From assembly GCA_036375275.1 (NCBI GenBank), contig DASUSF010000025.1, positions 1-7,416 on the forward strand: 7,416 bases of DNA, given 5' to 3'. Source of the stretch: DASUSF01 sp036375275 (GTDB lineage: Bacteria > Pseudomonadota > Alphaproteobacteria > Geminicoccales > Geminicoccaceae). The notes beneath the pieces were generated by a model. It had not been told where the DNA came from, did no database searches, and saw only the letters and a list, made by a program, of their open reading frames with translations. The position numbers were made by a program, and so were the translations under genes. Below, in pieces: positions 1 to 6,255 of this stretch (positions within the stretch are counted from its first letter, which is position 1; every line of letters starts with the position of its first letter).

Positions 1-1022
1 ACGTTCGGCCGGTTGTAGGTCTCGTAGTAGCCGGTATCGATGCACAGCCGCTTGCAGCCGACCACCGAGCGCGGGCAGAGCTTGTCCGCCACCTCCGGGT
101 CGTGGACGGTCTCGCGGATCTTGCGCCGGATGAACTCGGCCGCGGTGGCGTTCGCGTCGGGGCTGACCAGCAGGTCGACGAACGAGCCGATGAAGCCGAG
201 GCCGCCCTTGTCCCAGCGCGCCTGGTACTCCCGCTCTCGCTCCGCCGGCGTCGCCTCGAGGGCGGCGGTCGGGTTGATCGGGTAGAGGCAGCCGGTCCGC
301 CCCTGCTTCGCCTGCGCCCGGAGCTCGGCGTAGCAGGCCTTGACCGCGTCCTGGACGTCCGGCGCCAGCGGCGCGTTCCGGGCCGGCACGACGTAGTTGG
401 GCGTGCGCTGGAACACGAACAGGTGGTCGGCTTGGCGCGCGATGATCGGGATCGACTGCACGGCCGAGGAACCGGTGCCGATCACGGCGACCCGCTGGCC
501 GGTGAAGTCGACGCCCTCGTGCGGCCACCGGCCGGTGTGGTAGGTCCGCCCGGCGAAGCCCTCCAGGCCCTTGATGCTCGGCAGGTTGGCGGACGACAGG
601 CAGCCGGTCGCCATGATGCACCAGGTCGCCGTGGTCCGCTCGCCGTCGCTGGTCAGGATCTGCCAGCATCCCGACGCATCGTCGAAAGCCGCGGCCTCGA
701 CCCGGGTGTCGAAGCGGATGTGCCGGCGGAGGTCGAACCGGTCGGCGACGTGGTTGGCATAAGCCAGGATCTCGGGCTGGGCGGCGTAGCGCTCGCTCCA
801 CTGCCACTCCTGCTGCAGCTCGTCCGAGAATTGGTAGGAGTACTCCATGCTCTCGATGTCGCAGCGCGCCCCGGGGTAGCGGTTCCAGTACCAGGTGCCG
901 CCAACCCCGCCGCCGGCCTCGAAGACCAGCACGCTCTGCCCCATCGAGCGCAGGCGATGCAGCATGTAGAGGCCGGCGAAGCCGGCGCCGACGATCACCG
1001 CGTCGAGATCGGGACGAGGCAT
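1..1022 (-). CDS. Baeyer-Villiger-type flavin monooxygenase, N-terminal 340 residues (gene runs off the left edge)
   Basis: FAD- and NADPH-dependent monooxygenase of the cyclohexanone/phenylacetone monooxygenase type, which inserts oxygen next to a ketone to give an ester or lactone. The first Rossmann motif GAGFAG is at residues 12-17, followed by GGTWYWNRYPGARCD (41-55), a hallmark stretch of this family. The Baeyer-Villiger fingerprint F-x-G-x3-H-x3-W is intact (F156, G158, H162, W166). The NADPH Rossmann motif GTGSSA is at 182-187, then FQRTPNYVVP at 204-213. K324-R325 lies where family members carry the catalytic arginine. Relatives are about 500-600 residues, so roughly a third is missing beyond the window. 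The ATG start is supported by GGGAG at 1031-1035, 8 nt upstream. No signal peptide is seen, so it should be cytoplasmic. The gene is divergent from the ATP-grasp gene across a 398-nt gap. Class is near certain; the substrate is unknown. Confidence 0.93.
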   Translation of the reverse strand, partial: MPRPDLDAVIVGAGFAGLYMLHRLRSMGQSVLVFEAGGGVGGTWYWNRYPGARCDIESMEYSYQFSDELQQEWQWSERYAAQPEILAYANHVADRFDLRRHIRFDTRVEAAAFDDASGCWQILTSDGERTTATWCIMATGCLSSANLPSIKGLEGFAGRTYHTGRWPHEGVDFTGQRVAVIGTGSSAVQSIPIIARQADHLFVFQRTPNYVVPARNAPLAPDVQDAVKACYAELRAQAKQGRTGCLYPINPTAALEATPAEREREYQARWDKGGLGFIGSFVDLLVSPDANATAAEFIRRKIRETVHDPEVADKLCPRSVVGCKRLCIDTGYYETYNRPN

Positions 1023-1161
1023 ACGGTGGTCTCCCGCGCTCTGCCCTTGGGCGCCGGCAGTCTAGATCAGGCCGCGGGCTGGGGACCATAGCGCCAGGGC
1101 GCCGTCTGACGCATCGATCCCACGTACCCGAGGGCGCCCGGCGGCCGGGCCGCGGGGACGG

Positions 1162-1189
1162 CACGGGACTTGCGTGCTAGCGTCCCGTG
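1162..1189. other. 8-bp perfect hairpin in the divergent intergenic gap
   Basis: CACGGGAC (1162-1169) is the exact reverse complement of GTCCCGTG (1182-1189), enclosing a 12-nt loop. There is no T-run on either side, so it is not a typical intrinsic terminator. It lies 5 nt before the tRNA-like segment. It could be part of a decayed structured RNA, a protein-binding palindrome, or chance in GC-rich DNA. The rest of 1023-1420 shows no convincing ORF; those that cross it are shadows. Confidence 0.4.
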
Positions 1190-1194
1190 ATCCC

Positions 1195-1265
1195 GCGCGC
1201 TGCTGACGGATCAGGGCCGAGCGTCGGGCGACGGCCGGCAGGTTCGACTCCTGCCGCGCGCACCA
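1195..1265 (+). other. tRNA 3' end (T arm, acceptor, CCA) on a degenerate tRNA-like body; tRNA remnant or attachment-site-like
   Basis: The last 28 nt are a textbook tRNA 3' half. The T stem GCAGG (1238-1242) pairs with CCTGC (1250-1254) around the loop TTCGACT (1243-1249). Then come the acceptor strand CGCGCGC (1255-1261), discriminator A1262 and encoded CCA (1263-1265). GCGCGC at 1195-1200 can pair with 1256-1261 as the other acceptor strand. In between, CTGA/TCAG (1203-1206/1211-1214) and GGCCG/CGGCC (1215-1219/1232-1236) give a crude cloverleaf. However, the D loop has 4 nt, the anticodon-position loop has 12 nt, the D-loop consensus is missing and the total is about 5 nt short. It is therefore unlikely to be a working tRNA. 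Such 3' ends are commonly left when an element integrates into a tRNA gene, or arise by tRNA gene decay. No second copy was found in the window. Confidence 0.6.
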
Positions 1266-1420
1266 CCTCCCCCTCTCCCAGAAGCCCCCTCCAGCGGCGG
1301 AGCGGCGCCGCTTCGGGCAGGCGCGCCGATCGCTCAACCAATTCCATCGGAGCGCGATCTGGCGCCGGCGCGTCGCAGCCCCTATAGCATCCGCCGGACC
1401 GTCCCACGGACCCGGGTGGA

Positions 1421-2446
1421 ATGATGCAGAAGGCCGCGAAATCGATCCTCGTCGTGACCGGCGACCCGTCGCTCGCCGACCCGACCAAGCCCGGCCAGCG
1501 CTTCAACCCGGAGGATCTCGAGGTGGCGCGGCAGCTGGGCGAGGCGCTGGCGACGCTGGATGGCTACGAGGTCGCCTTCCTCGACCGCCACGACGAGCTG
1601 GTGGAGCGGATGATCGCCGAGCGCCCGGATCTCGTGCTCAACTTCTGCGACACCGGGTTCCGCAATCTCGCCAGCCGGGAGCTCCACGTGCCGGCGCTGC
1701 TCGAGCTGCTCGACATCCCCTACACCGGCGCGCCGCCGGCGGCGATGGCGATCTGCTTCGACAAGCAGATCGTCCGCCTGATCGCCCTGAGCATGGGCGT
1801 GCCGGTGCCGCGCGAGAGCTTCGTTGCGGCTGGTGACGAAGCGCCGGACCTCGCCGGGCTGCTGCCGGCGCTGATCAAGCCGAACCAGGGCGACGGCAGC
1901 CTCGGCATCACCATGCACTCCGTGGTCGGCACCGTCGAGGAGGCGGCGGCCTACCTCGCGTGGCTGCGCCGGGAGCTGCCCGGGCGCGACATTCTGATCC
2001 AGGAGTACCTCCCGGGCGCGGAATACGGGGTCGGGCTGATCGGCAATTCCGGCCGCGACCTCGAGGCGCTGCCCATCCTCGAGGTCGACTACGGCTGCCT
2101 GCCCGACGGCCTGCCCCCGATCCTCGGCTACGAGAGCAAGTCGCACCCGGACAGCCCCTACTGGACCGAGATCCGCTACGTGCGGGCGCGGCTGGATCCG
2201 GCTCGCCGGGACCTGATGACCGAGGCCTCCGTCCGGCTGTTCCGGCGTCTCGGCCTTCAGGACTACGGCCGCTTCGACTTCCGCTGCGGCGCCGACGGGG
2301 TGCCGCGGCTGATGGAGGTCAACCCGAACCCGGCCTGGGGCTACGACGCCAAGCTCGCGATGATGGCGGGCCTCGCCGGCATGACCTACCCCGCCCTCCT
2401 CGAGCGGATCATCCGGGCCGCGCTCGTCAGGACCGGCGGCTCCTGA
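1421..2446 (+). CDS. D-alanine-D-alanine-ligase-like ATP-grasp enzyme, substrate unknown
   Basis: Cytoplasmic ATP-grasp ligase of 341 residues that should activate a carboxylate as an acyl phosphate and join it to an amine or similar nucleophile. The central domain starts with YTGAPPAAMAICFDK (101-115; K115 is an expected ATP-contacting lysine). The phosphate-binding loop LIKPNQGDGSLGIT is at 151-164 (K153). QEYLPGAEYGVG follows at 194-205. The metal-binding end is RFDFR (284-288, D286) plus MEVNPNP (298-304, E299 and N301). True D-Ala-D-Ala ligases have an N-terminal GG-x-S-x-E motif and an EVNT-x-PG-MT ending. Here the N-terminus reads VVTGDPSLAD and the ending is EVNPNPAWGYDAK, so D-alanine is probably not the substrate. 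An in-frame stop at 1385-1387 limits the start to ATG 1421 or ATG 1424. GGGTGGA (1414-1420) sits too close to the first ATG, so the second is a real alternative. Convergent with the minus-strand genes. Confidence 0.88.
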   Translation: MMQKAAKSILVVTGDPSLADPTKPGQRFNPEDLEVARQLGEALATLDGYEVAFLDRHDELVERMIAERPDLVLNFCDTGFRNLASRELHVPALLELLDIPYTGAPPAAMAICFDKQIVRLIALSMGVPVPRESFVAAGDEAPDLAGLLPALIKPNQGDGSLGITMHSVVGTVEEAAAYLAWLRRELPGRDILIQEYLPGAEYGVGLIGNSGRDLEALPILEVDYGCLPDGLPPILGYESKSHPDSPYWTEIRYVRARLDPARRDLMTEASVRLFRRLGLQDYGRFDFRCGADGVPRLMEVNPNPAWGYDAKLAMMAGLAGMTYPALLERIIRAALVRTGGS

Positions 2447-2455
2447 GCCACCCGC

Positions 2456-2476
2456 TCACAAGAAGAAGCTGCTCAT
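2456..2476 (-). pseudogene. Six-codon stump of a PIN-domain toxin gene
   Basis: ATG at 2476-2474 overlaps the antitoxin-remnant stop as ATGA, the usual toxin start arrangement. It reads MSSFFL and then TGA. PIN toxins partnered with Phd-type antitoxins commonly begin with this kind of sequence followed by a catalytic aspartate (D-x-S-A). Here the reading frame ends exactly where that aspartate would come, and the next bases are the tail of the ATP-grasp gene, whose stop ends 9 nt away. The toxin body has been deleted, so no toxin activity is possible. The call rests on six residues plus position, and is convincing only together with the adjacent antitoxin remnant. Confidence 0.7.
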
Positions 2477-2725
2477 ACCCGATCGTACAGGCTGTCGCGG
2501 TCCACCGGGCCGCCCCCGAGCGGCCAGCCCTCCTGAAGGCGCGCGCGGCTCCGGGCGCGCGCGCTCCTGCTCAGCAGTCAGCCGGCGGCCCCCGCCCTTC
2601 ATCGGGGACAGGCGAGCCACGGGCACGCCCCGCGGGTGGCCACGACCTCCGCGCCCGCCTCGACGTCCTTCAGCCAAGCGGGCGAACTGCTGGTTCGCCT
2701 CACGCGCCGATCTCGTTCTGGTCAT
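2473..2725 (-). pseudogene. Phd/YefM-type antitoxin pseudogene with three frameshifts
   Basis: Reading across frames recovers a complete Phd-family antitoxin of about 83 residues. The first frame from ATG 2725 gives MTRTRSAREANQQFAR. The next frame gives LKDVEAGAEVVATR. The first frame resumes with GVPVARLSPMKGGGRRLTAEQE. A third frame gives RARLQEGWPLGGG, then DRDSLYDRV and a stop at 2475-2473. This is the family order: DNA-binding N-terminus, E-A-G-E-x-V middle, G-x-P-V-A-R-L strand, toxin-binding tail. The shifts lie near 2676-2680 (one extra base), 2628-2634 (one base lost in a C4 run, plus-strand view) and 2555-2566 (a GC-alternating run, +1 or -2). The net shift agrees with the 253-nt length. 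With the toxin deleted, mutational decay is more likely than sequencing error, although GC-run errors are possible. The long open frame through here on minus (2456-3073) is a chance join into the hydrolase region. Confidence 0.82.
2539..2564. repeat. GC-alternating inverted repeat inside the antitoxin remnant
   Basis: Nine bases of alternating GC at 2539-2547 can pair with 2556-2564 around an 8-nt loop. The right arm is a run of five GC units (2555-2564) and coincides with the third frameshift of the antitoxin remnant. Loss or gain of one GC unit gives just the frame change seen there, so slippage is a simple cause. There is no T-run, so it is not a standard terminator, although it could hinder transcripts of the convergent ATP-grasp gene. 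Confidence 0.5.
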
Positions 2726-2741
2726 GGGGCACCCCGTCGAC

Positions 2742-2764
2742 CGTAGTACAAGATGTAGTGCCAA
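2742..2764 (-). promoter_or_regulatory. Possible relict promoter/operator of the dead antitoxin gene
   Basis: Just upstream of the antitoxin-remnant ATG, GTAGT occurs twice on the plus strand (2743-2747 and 2755-2759), 12 nt apart, within an unusually AT-rich patch for this DNA. On minus this reads TTGGCACTACATC followed by TTGTACTACGG. Toxin-antitoxin operons are autoregulated from short repeats at the promoter, and GTAGTAC-like repeats fit that pattern. No clean -35/-10 pair can be fixed. The 67-nt gap 2726-2792 shows nothing else, and no terminator for the hydrolase gene is visible. Confidence 0.3.
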
Positions 2765-2792
2765 TGCCGTCGTCGGATCAAGCGGGCCTCGT

Positions 2793-4799
2793 TCAGACCA
2801 GGGCGCGCGGGATGCTGAGCTGCCAGGTCCGGCTCGCGAACGGCTCGTCGCCCTCGAACGCCTCGAGGTCGGCGGCGAGATGGAAGCTGTCCCGGGTCGC
2901 CCAGAAGCGCGAGCGGCAGTCGATCCGGACCGACCAGTCCTGGCGCCGCATGGTGGTCCGCTGGATGATCTCGGTCTGCGCCGAGAGCGGATCCGTCTCG
3001 CCGATCCGGTGCCGCTTGGTGAACACGTAGCCGAGGTCCATCTCGATCGGCTCGAGCCGCGCGAGCGCGGCATCGAACTCGCCGGTCTTCAGGGTGTAGA
3101 CGGTCTCGCCGGTCGGCAGGTCGATCTCGAGCGTCCGCCGGAGCGGCAGGGAGCGGAGCGTCTTCGGACGTGTGCCGGGCGCCGCGGTCGGCGGCTCGAA
3201 GGGCCTCAGCGCCTCATCCCGCGGGTCGGGCGGCCGTACCGGGAGATAAAGCGCGGCCGTGCCGGTCCGGACGGTGAGGACCACCGGCACCGGGGACGGC
3301 CAGACGATCGGCCAGAAGCTGGTCGAGATCGCGAGCCGGAGGCGGTGGCCGGCCGGGAACGCGTGCGCGATGTCGTCGAGGTGGAGCCGGATCCGGTAGG
3401 TCCGCCCGGGCTCGAGCGGCTCGGGCTCGGCGTGGCCGTTGCGGTGGGTGAGGTTGAGCACACCCCAGGTGACCAGGAGCGACGTGCCGTCCGGGGCGAC
3501 GTCGTTGAGGCGGACCGCGATCAGCGCGCTCGCCTCGTCGACCGCGAGGTCGAGTTCGACCACCGGCGCCCCCAGGATCTCGATTCGACCCGCGAGCGGC
3601 TCCGAATCGAAGCAGAGCGCATGGCCGTCGTCGGCGCGCTGGTCGAGCGGCATCTCGCCGTCCGAGCCGAAGGCGCACCACTCGCCGGCGCGCAGCCCGG
3701 TGGTCTGGGGCGAGGTGAAGGACAAGGTCGCCGGCAGGGGCGGCTCCGCAGCCAGGCGCCCCGGGCTCAGGAACAGGCGGCGGTCCTCGATCCGCCGCGA
3801 CGGCCAGCCCGCCTCGGCGACCCAGCGCCCCGGACGCTCCTCGTGGTAGGGCTGCGGGTCGACGCTCTCCTGCATCCAGACCCGGAACAGCGGCTCGTCC
3901 ATGATCCCGTCGTCGACGCCGCGCAGCCAGCGGTCCCACCAGCGGACCGCCTCCTGCAGGAAGCCGATCGCGGGACCGGGCACGCCGTCGTGCGGGAACA
4001 CGTGCGCCCAGGGCCCGATCAGCCCCTTCCTGGGGCAGGACAGCCCGGCGAGGAGGCGGGGGACGGCGTTGGTGTAGCCGTCGGCCCAGCCGCCGATCGC
4101 GTACACCGCCGCGGTGATCGCGCCGAAGTCCTCGCACACCGAGCCGTGCCGCCAGTAGGCGTCGCGCCACTGGTGGCTCAGCCAGAGCGCCGGGAAGGCG
4201 GGAAGCGCCTCGATCCGCTCCCGCCACATGGCCCGCCACCGCCGGCCGACGATCAGCGGGTCCGGCGGGCAGGCGTTGTACGCCATGAGGATCGAGCCCC
4301 ACTGCATGTTCTCGTTGAGCAGGCAGCCGCCCTTGTAGTGGGCGTCGTCGGCGTAGCGGTCGTCGGTCGAGCAGACGGTGATGATCGCCTTCAGGGGCTC
4401 CGGGCGCAGCGCCGCCACCTGGAGCGCGTTGAACCCGCCCCAGGAGATCCCCATCATCCCGACCGCGCCCGAGCACCACGGCTGGGCCGCCAGCCACGCG
4501 ATGATCTCGAGCGCGTCCTGGTGCTCGAGCGCCGAGTACTCGTCGTCCAGGATGCCGTCGGAATCGCCGGTGCCGCGGACGTCGACCCGGACCGCGGCAT
4601 AGCCCGAGCGGGCGAAGTAGCGGTGGATCGGCTCGTCGCGCATGCGCATGAAATCGCGCTTGCGGTAGGGCAGATATTCCAGCACCGCCGGCACCGGGTC
4701 GCGCTCCGCCCCCTCGGGCAGCCAGAGCCGCGCCGCGATGCGGCAGCCGTCGGCCATGGGGATCCAGACGTTCTCGATCTCGACGACGCCGTCGTTCAT
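2793..4799 (-). CDS. CocE/NonD-family serine hydrolase (X-Pro dipeptidyl-peptidase S15-like), 668 residues
   Basis: Alpha/beta hydrolase that cleaves acyl, ester or peptide bonds; the family includes cocaine esterase, glutaryl-7-ACA acylases and X-prolyl dipeptidyl peptidases. N-terminal strand NVWIPMADGCRIAARLWLPEG spans 10-30. Y45 in LPYRKRD sits where the oxyanion-hole tyrosine is found. VRGTGDSDG is at 74-82. The nucleophile is S119 in GISWGG. The triad is completed by D240 (GGWADGY) and H266 (GPWAH). A beta-rich C-terminal region (about 300-530), with DVAPDGTSLLVTWGVLN at 433-449 and FPAGHRLRLAIS at 481-492, matches the family's jelly-roll domain. A further beta-rich tail (about 545-668) is typical of the long, roughly 670-residue members. 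No signal peptide is seen, so a cytoplasmic site is likely. The start overlaps the upstream gene's stop as ATGA with no strong ribosome site of its own, which points to translational coupling. Class is certain; the substrate is unknown. Confidence 0.94.
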   Translation of the reverse strand: MNDGVVEIENVWIPMADGCRIAARLWLPEGAERDPVPAVLEYLPYRKRDFMRMRDEPIHRYFARSGYAAVRVDVRGTGDSDGILDDEYSALEHQDALEIIAWLAAQPWCSGAVGMMGISWGGFNALQVAALRPEPLKAIITVCSTDDRYADDAHYKGGCLLNENMQWGSILMAYNACPPDPLIVGRRWRAMWRERIEALPAFPALWLSHQWRDAYWRHGSVCEDFGAITAAVYAIGGWADGYTNAVPRLLAGLSCPRKGLIGPWAHVFPHDGVPGPAIGFLQEAVRWWDRWLRGVDDGIMDEPLFRVWMQESVDPQPYHEERPGRWVAEAGWPSRRIEDRRLFLSPGRLAAEPPLPATLSFTSPQTTGLRAGEWCAFGSDGEMPLDQRADDGHALCFDSEPLAGRIEILGAPVVELDLAVDEASALIAVRLNDVAPDGTSLLVTWGVLNLTHRNGHAEPEPLEPGRTYRIRLHLDDIAHAFPAGHRLRLAISTSFWPIVWPSPVPVVLTVRTGTAALYLPVRPPDPRDEALRPFEPPTAAPGTRPKTLRSLPLRRTLEIDLPTGETVYTLKTGEFDAALARLEPIEMDLGYVFTKRHRIGETDPLSAQTEIIQRTTMRRQDWSVRIDCRSRFWATRDSFHLAADLEAFEGDEPFASRTWQLSIPRALV

Positions 4800-5746
4800 C
4801 CGGAGCGGGCCTGCCGCCGGGGCCGCCGCGGCACGATCTGCTGCCCGGACCAGAAGCGGAGCGCCAGGCGCTCGCGGGCGTCGCGGCAGGCGGCCATGTC
4901 CCAGCCGTTGACGATCGCGAGCCGGAAGCCGCCAGGCGGCATCGAGTGGGCGCTCGGCGGCTTGTCCTCGTGGAAGGTGATCTGGATGCTCGAGATCAGG
5001 GGATGCTTCAGGAGCTCGTCGATCAGCTCGGGGGAGGGATGGTAGTACTGGAGACCGTGGGACCCGAACAGCACCACACTGAAGCCGTCCCGCCGGTCGC
5101 CATCGGCGAACTCCCAAAGGCCGTCGCGGTACAGGCCGACCAGGGCCTGGATCCAGCCCTCGCCGTAGAGGTCGGGCCACTGGTCGGAGAAGCGGAGGTG
5201 GGCCTCGATGATCCGGGCGCCGATGGTCTCGACGTTGATCACCCCGGTGTAGGTCTGGAAGTTCCGGCGCACCCAGCCCCCGACGTAGTCCTCGATCTCG
5301 GGTCGGGCCTCGGCGAGGACGGTCCAGTAGTCGAACATCCCGCCCTGGAGCGCGGTGCCGATGGTGTGCCGCCACCAGACCGGCTCGCCGCCCACCACCG
5401 CGACGTCGCTCGAGACGTGCTCGCCCTCGAACATCGGCATCCACATGTGCCCGGCGCGCTGGTTCAGGCCGTACTCCTTGCGCGAGCGGAAGACCCGGCT
5501 GCCCGCGCCCATGCCGCGCATGTTGTAGACCGGCTTGCTGAACACCGGGAACGAGGGCGGCTCCATGCCGTGCAGGCCGCAGACCAAGCCCTGGGTCTCG
5601 CAGATCGCGAGCTTGTTGTAGATCCAGCGGTGCTCCGGGAACCACTGGTACGCGTCGCCGTCCTCGGTCGGGATCCGGATCTCCTCCGGGCAGGCCGCGT
5701 GCTCGAAGTACTGCATCCGCCACGGGTCGCGCTCGACGATCGGCAT
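4796..5746 (-). CDS. Divergent ATP-grasp-like protein of unknown function, 316 residues
   Basis: No characterised homologue is recognised. Several stretches look like a compact ATP-grasp core: HRWIYNKLAI (39-48, K45), then FPVFSKPVYNMRGMGAGS (66-83), where K71 and the glycine-rich run resemble the nucleotide-binding lysine and phosphate loop. FEGEHVSSDVAVVGGEPVWW (106-125) resembles the hinge and following strands. NVETIGARIIEAHLRFSDQW (171-190) resembles the metal-binding end, with E173 and E181; H183 stands where asparagine is usual. Residues 191-316 form an extra domain rich in aromatics, ending in a basic tail (PRRPRRQARSG). No signal peptide or membrane segment is seen. The start is ATG 5746, not the in-frame GTG at 5752, because that GTG lies within the ribosome site. 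It is coupled by ATGA to the hydrolase gene, so the two probably act on one substrate or pathway. The 101 nt upstream to vapC show no clear promoter. The fold is an inference from motifs. Confidence 0.85.
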   Translation of the reverse strand: MPIVERDPWRMQYFEHAACPEEIRIPTEDGDAYQWFPEHRWIYNKLAICETQGLVCGLHGMEPPSFPVFSKPVYNMRGMGAGSRVFRSRKEYGLNQRAGHMWMPMFEGEHVSSDVAVVGGEPVWWRHTIGTALQGGMFDYWTVLAEARPEIEDYVGGWVRRNFQTYTGVINVETIGARIIEAHLRFSDQWPDLYGEGWIQALVGLYRDGLWEFADGDRRDGFSVVLFGSHGLQYYHPSPELIDELLKHPLISSIQITFHEDKPPSAHSMPPGGFRLAIVNGWDMAACRDARERLALRFWSGQQIVPRRPRRQARSG

Positions 5747-5748
5747 CC

Positions 5749-5756
5749 TCACCTCC
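5749..5756 (-). promoter_or_regulatory. Strong Shine-Dalgarno that fixes the ATP-grasp-like start
   Basis: GGAGGTGA reads 5756 to 5749 on minus, eight bases complementary to the 16S rRNA 3' tail. The GGAGG core ends 5 nt before ATG 5746, which is ideal spacing. The in-frame GTG at 5752-5750 lies within this site and would have no ribosome site of its own, so a start there would add a false Met-Arg dipeptide. Confidence 0.8.
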
Positions 5757-5847
5757 GCCCGGTCCGACGGCGAAGGTAGGCAAATCGGCCGCGCTTGACG
5801 AGCGCGCCGGCGCCGCCCGTGACGCAGGACCGCGACCCCGGCCCTGC

Positions 5848-6255
5848 TCAGCCCGGCAGGGGTACTGCCTTGACGTCGGTCTGAGCGAAGTCGTCGCCCG
5901 TGAAGAGCAGGGGCAGGTCGAGGGTCTTCGCGGCGGCGTAGGCGAAGAGATCGCCGAAGTTGAGCACGGCCGGCGCGCGGGCGCGCCCCTTGCCGAACCT
6001 CAGCATGCCGTCGCGCGCGGCGGCGACGTGGTCGCGGTCGACCGGTGCGATCTCGATGCCGTAGGCTCCGAGCAACTGGTCCAGCGTCTCAAGGCCGACG
6101 TCGGCGAACGCGAACTGGACCACTCGCTGACTCTCGATCATCGTTCCGCCCGATATGACGGGCTCGTGCTCGAGGAGGAGGTCGTGAAAGCGCTGCTCCT
6201 CCAGCTCGCCATTCATGATCGCAAAGAGAGCCGAAGTGTCGACCACGAGCCTCAC
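5848..6255 (-). CDS. vapC: VapC-type PIN-domain ribonuclease toxin
   Basis: Toxin of a type II toxin-antitoxin pair, a Mg2+-dependent ribonuclease that stops growth by cutting RNA (tRNA or rRNA in studied members). At 135 residues it has the normal length. All four acidic PIN positions are present: D6 in VVDTSAL, E41 in TMIESQRV, D102 in LNFGDLFAYA, and D121 in TGDDFAQTDV. The pattern RFGKGR...LNFGD (86-102) is typical of the Rv0624-like VapC group that pairs with Rv0623-like antitoxins. The start is GTG (6255-6253), overlapping the vapB stop as GTGA, so it is translated by coupling from vapB. No defect is seen, so it is probably active when its antitoxin is lost. Its target RNA cannot be read from the sequence. 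Confidence 0.93.
   Translation of the reverse strand: MRLVVDTSALFAIMNGELEEQRFHDLLLEHEPVISGGTMIESQRVVQFAFADVGLETLDQLLGAYGIEIAPVDRDHVAAARDGMLRFGKGRARAPAVLNFGDLFAYAAAKTLDLPLLFTGDDFAQTDVKAVPLPG

Noticed and set aside
102..1091. 329-residue plus-strand open frame at the left edge
   Set aside because: It is antisense to the monooxygenase, whose frame carries all family motifs. Its composition is low-complexity shadow-like.
1195..1265. Calling a functional tRNA or a tmRNA acceptor piece
   Set aside because: There is no D-loop consensus, no 7-nt anticodon loop and the length is short. The 5' strand also lacks the GGGG-type start expected of a tmRNA.
1383..1390. TATAGCAT as a -10 box for the 1421 ATP-grasp gene
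   Set aside because: No -35-like hexamer is found at a suitable distance upstream, so the match is too weak to list.
1062..1506. Minus-strand open frames of 91 and 109 residues over the divergent gap
   Set aside because: They run antisense over the tRNA-like 3' end and part of the ATP-grasp gene and show no family features or ribosome sites.
2724..5045. 773-residue plus-strand open frame opposite the hydrolase
   Set aside because: It is rich in Arg, Pro, Gly, Ala, Asp and Glu, has no recognisable motif, and lies antisense to a gene with an intact catalytic triad. It is a typical shadow frame in GC-rich DNA.
4946..5779. 277-residue plus-strand open frame opposite the ATP-grasp-like gene
   Set aside because: It is shadow-type composition without motifs. 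The minus-strand gene has a strong ribosome site and a coupled downstream gene.
4796..5783. Reading the hydrolase frame upstream to 5783 as one 996-residue protein
   Set aside because: The first 328 residues are the out-of-frame shadow of the ATP-grasp-like gene. The family N-terminus begins at ATG 4799.
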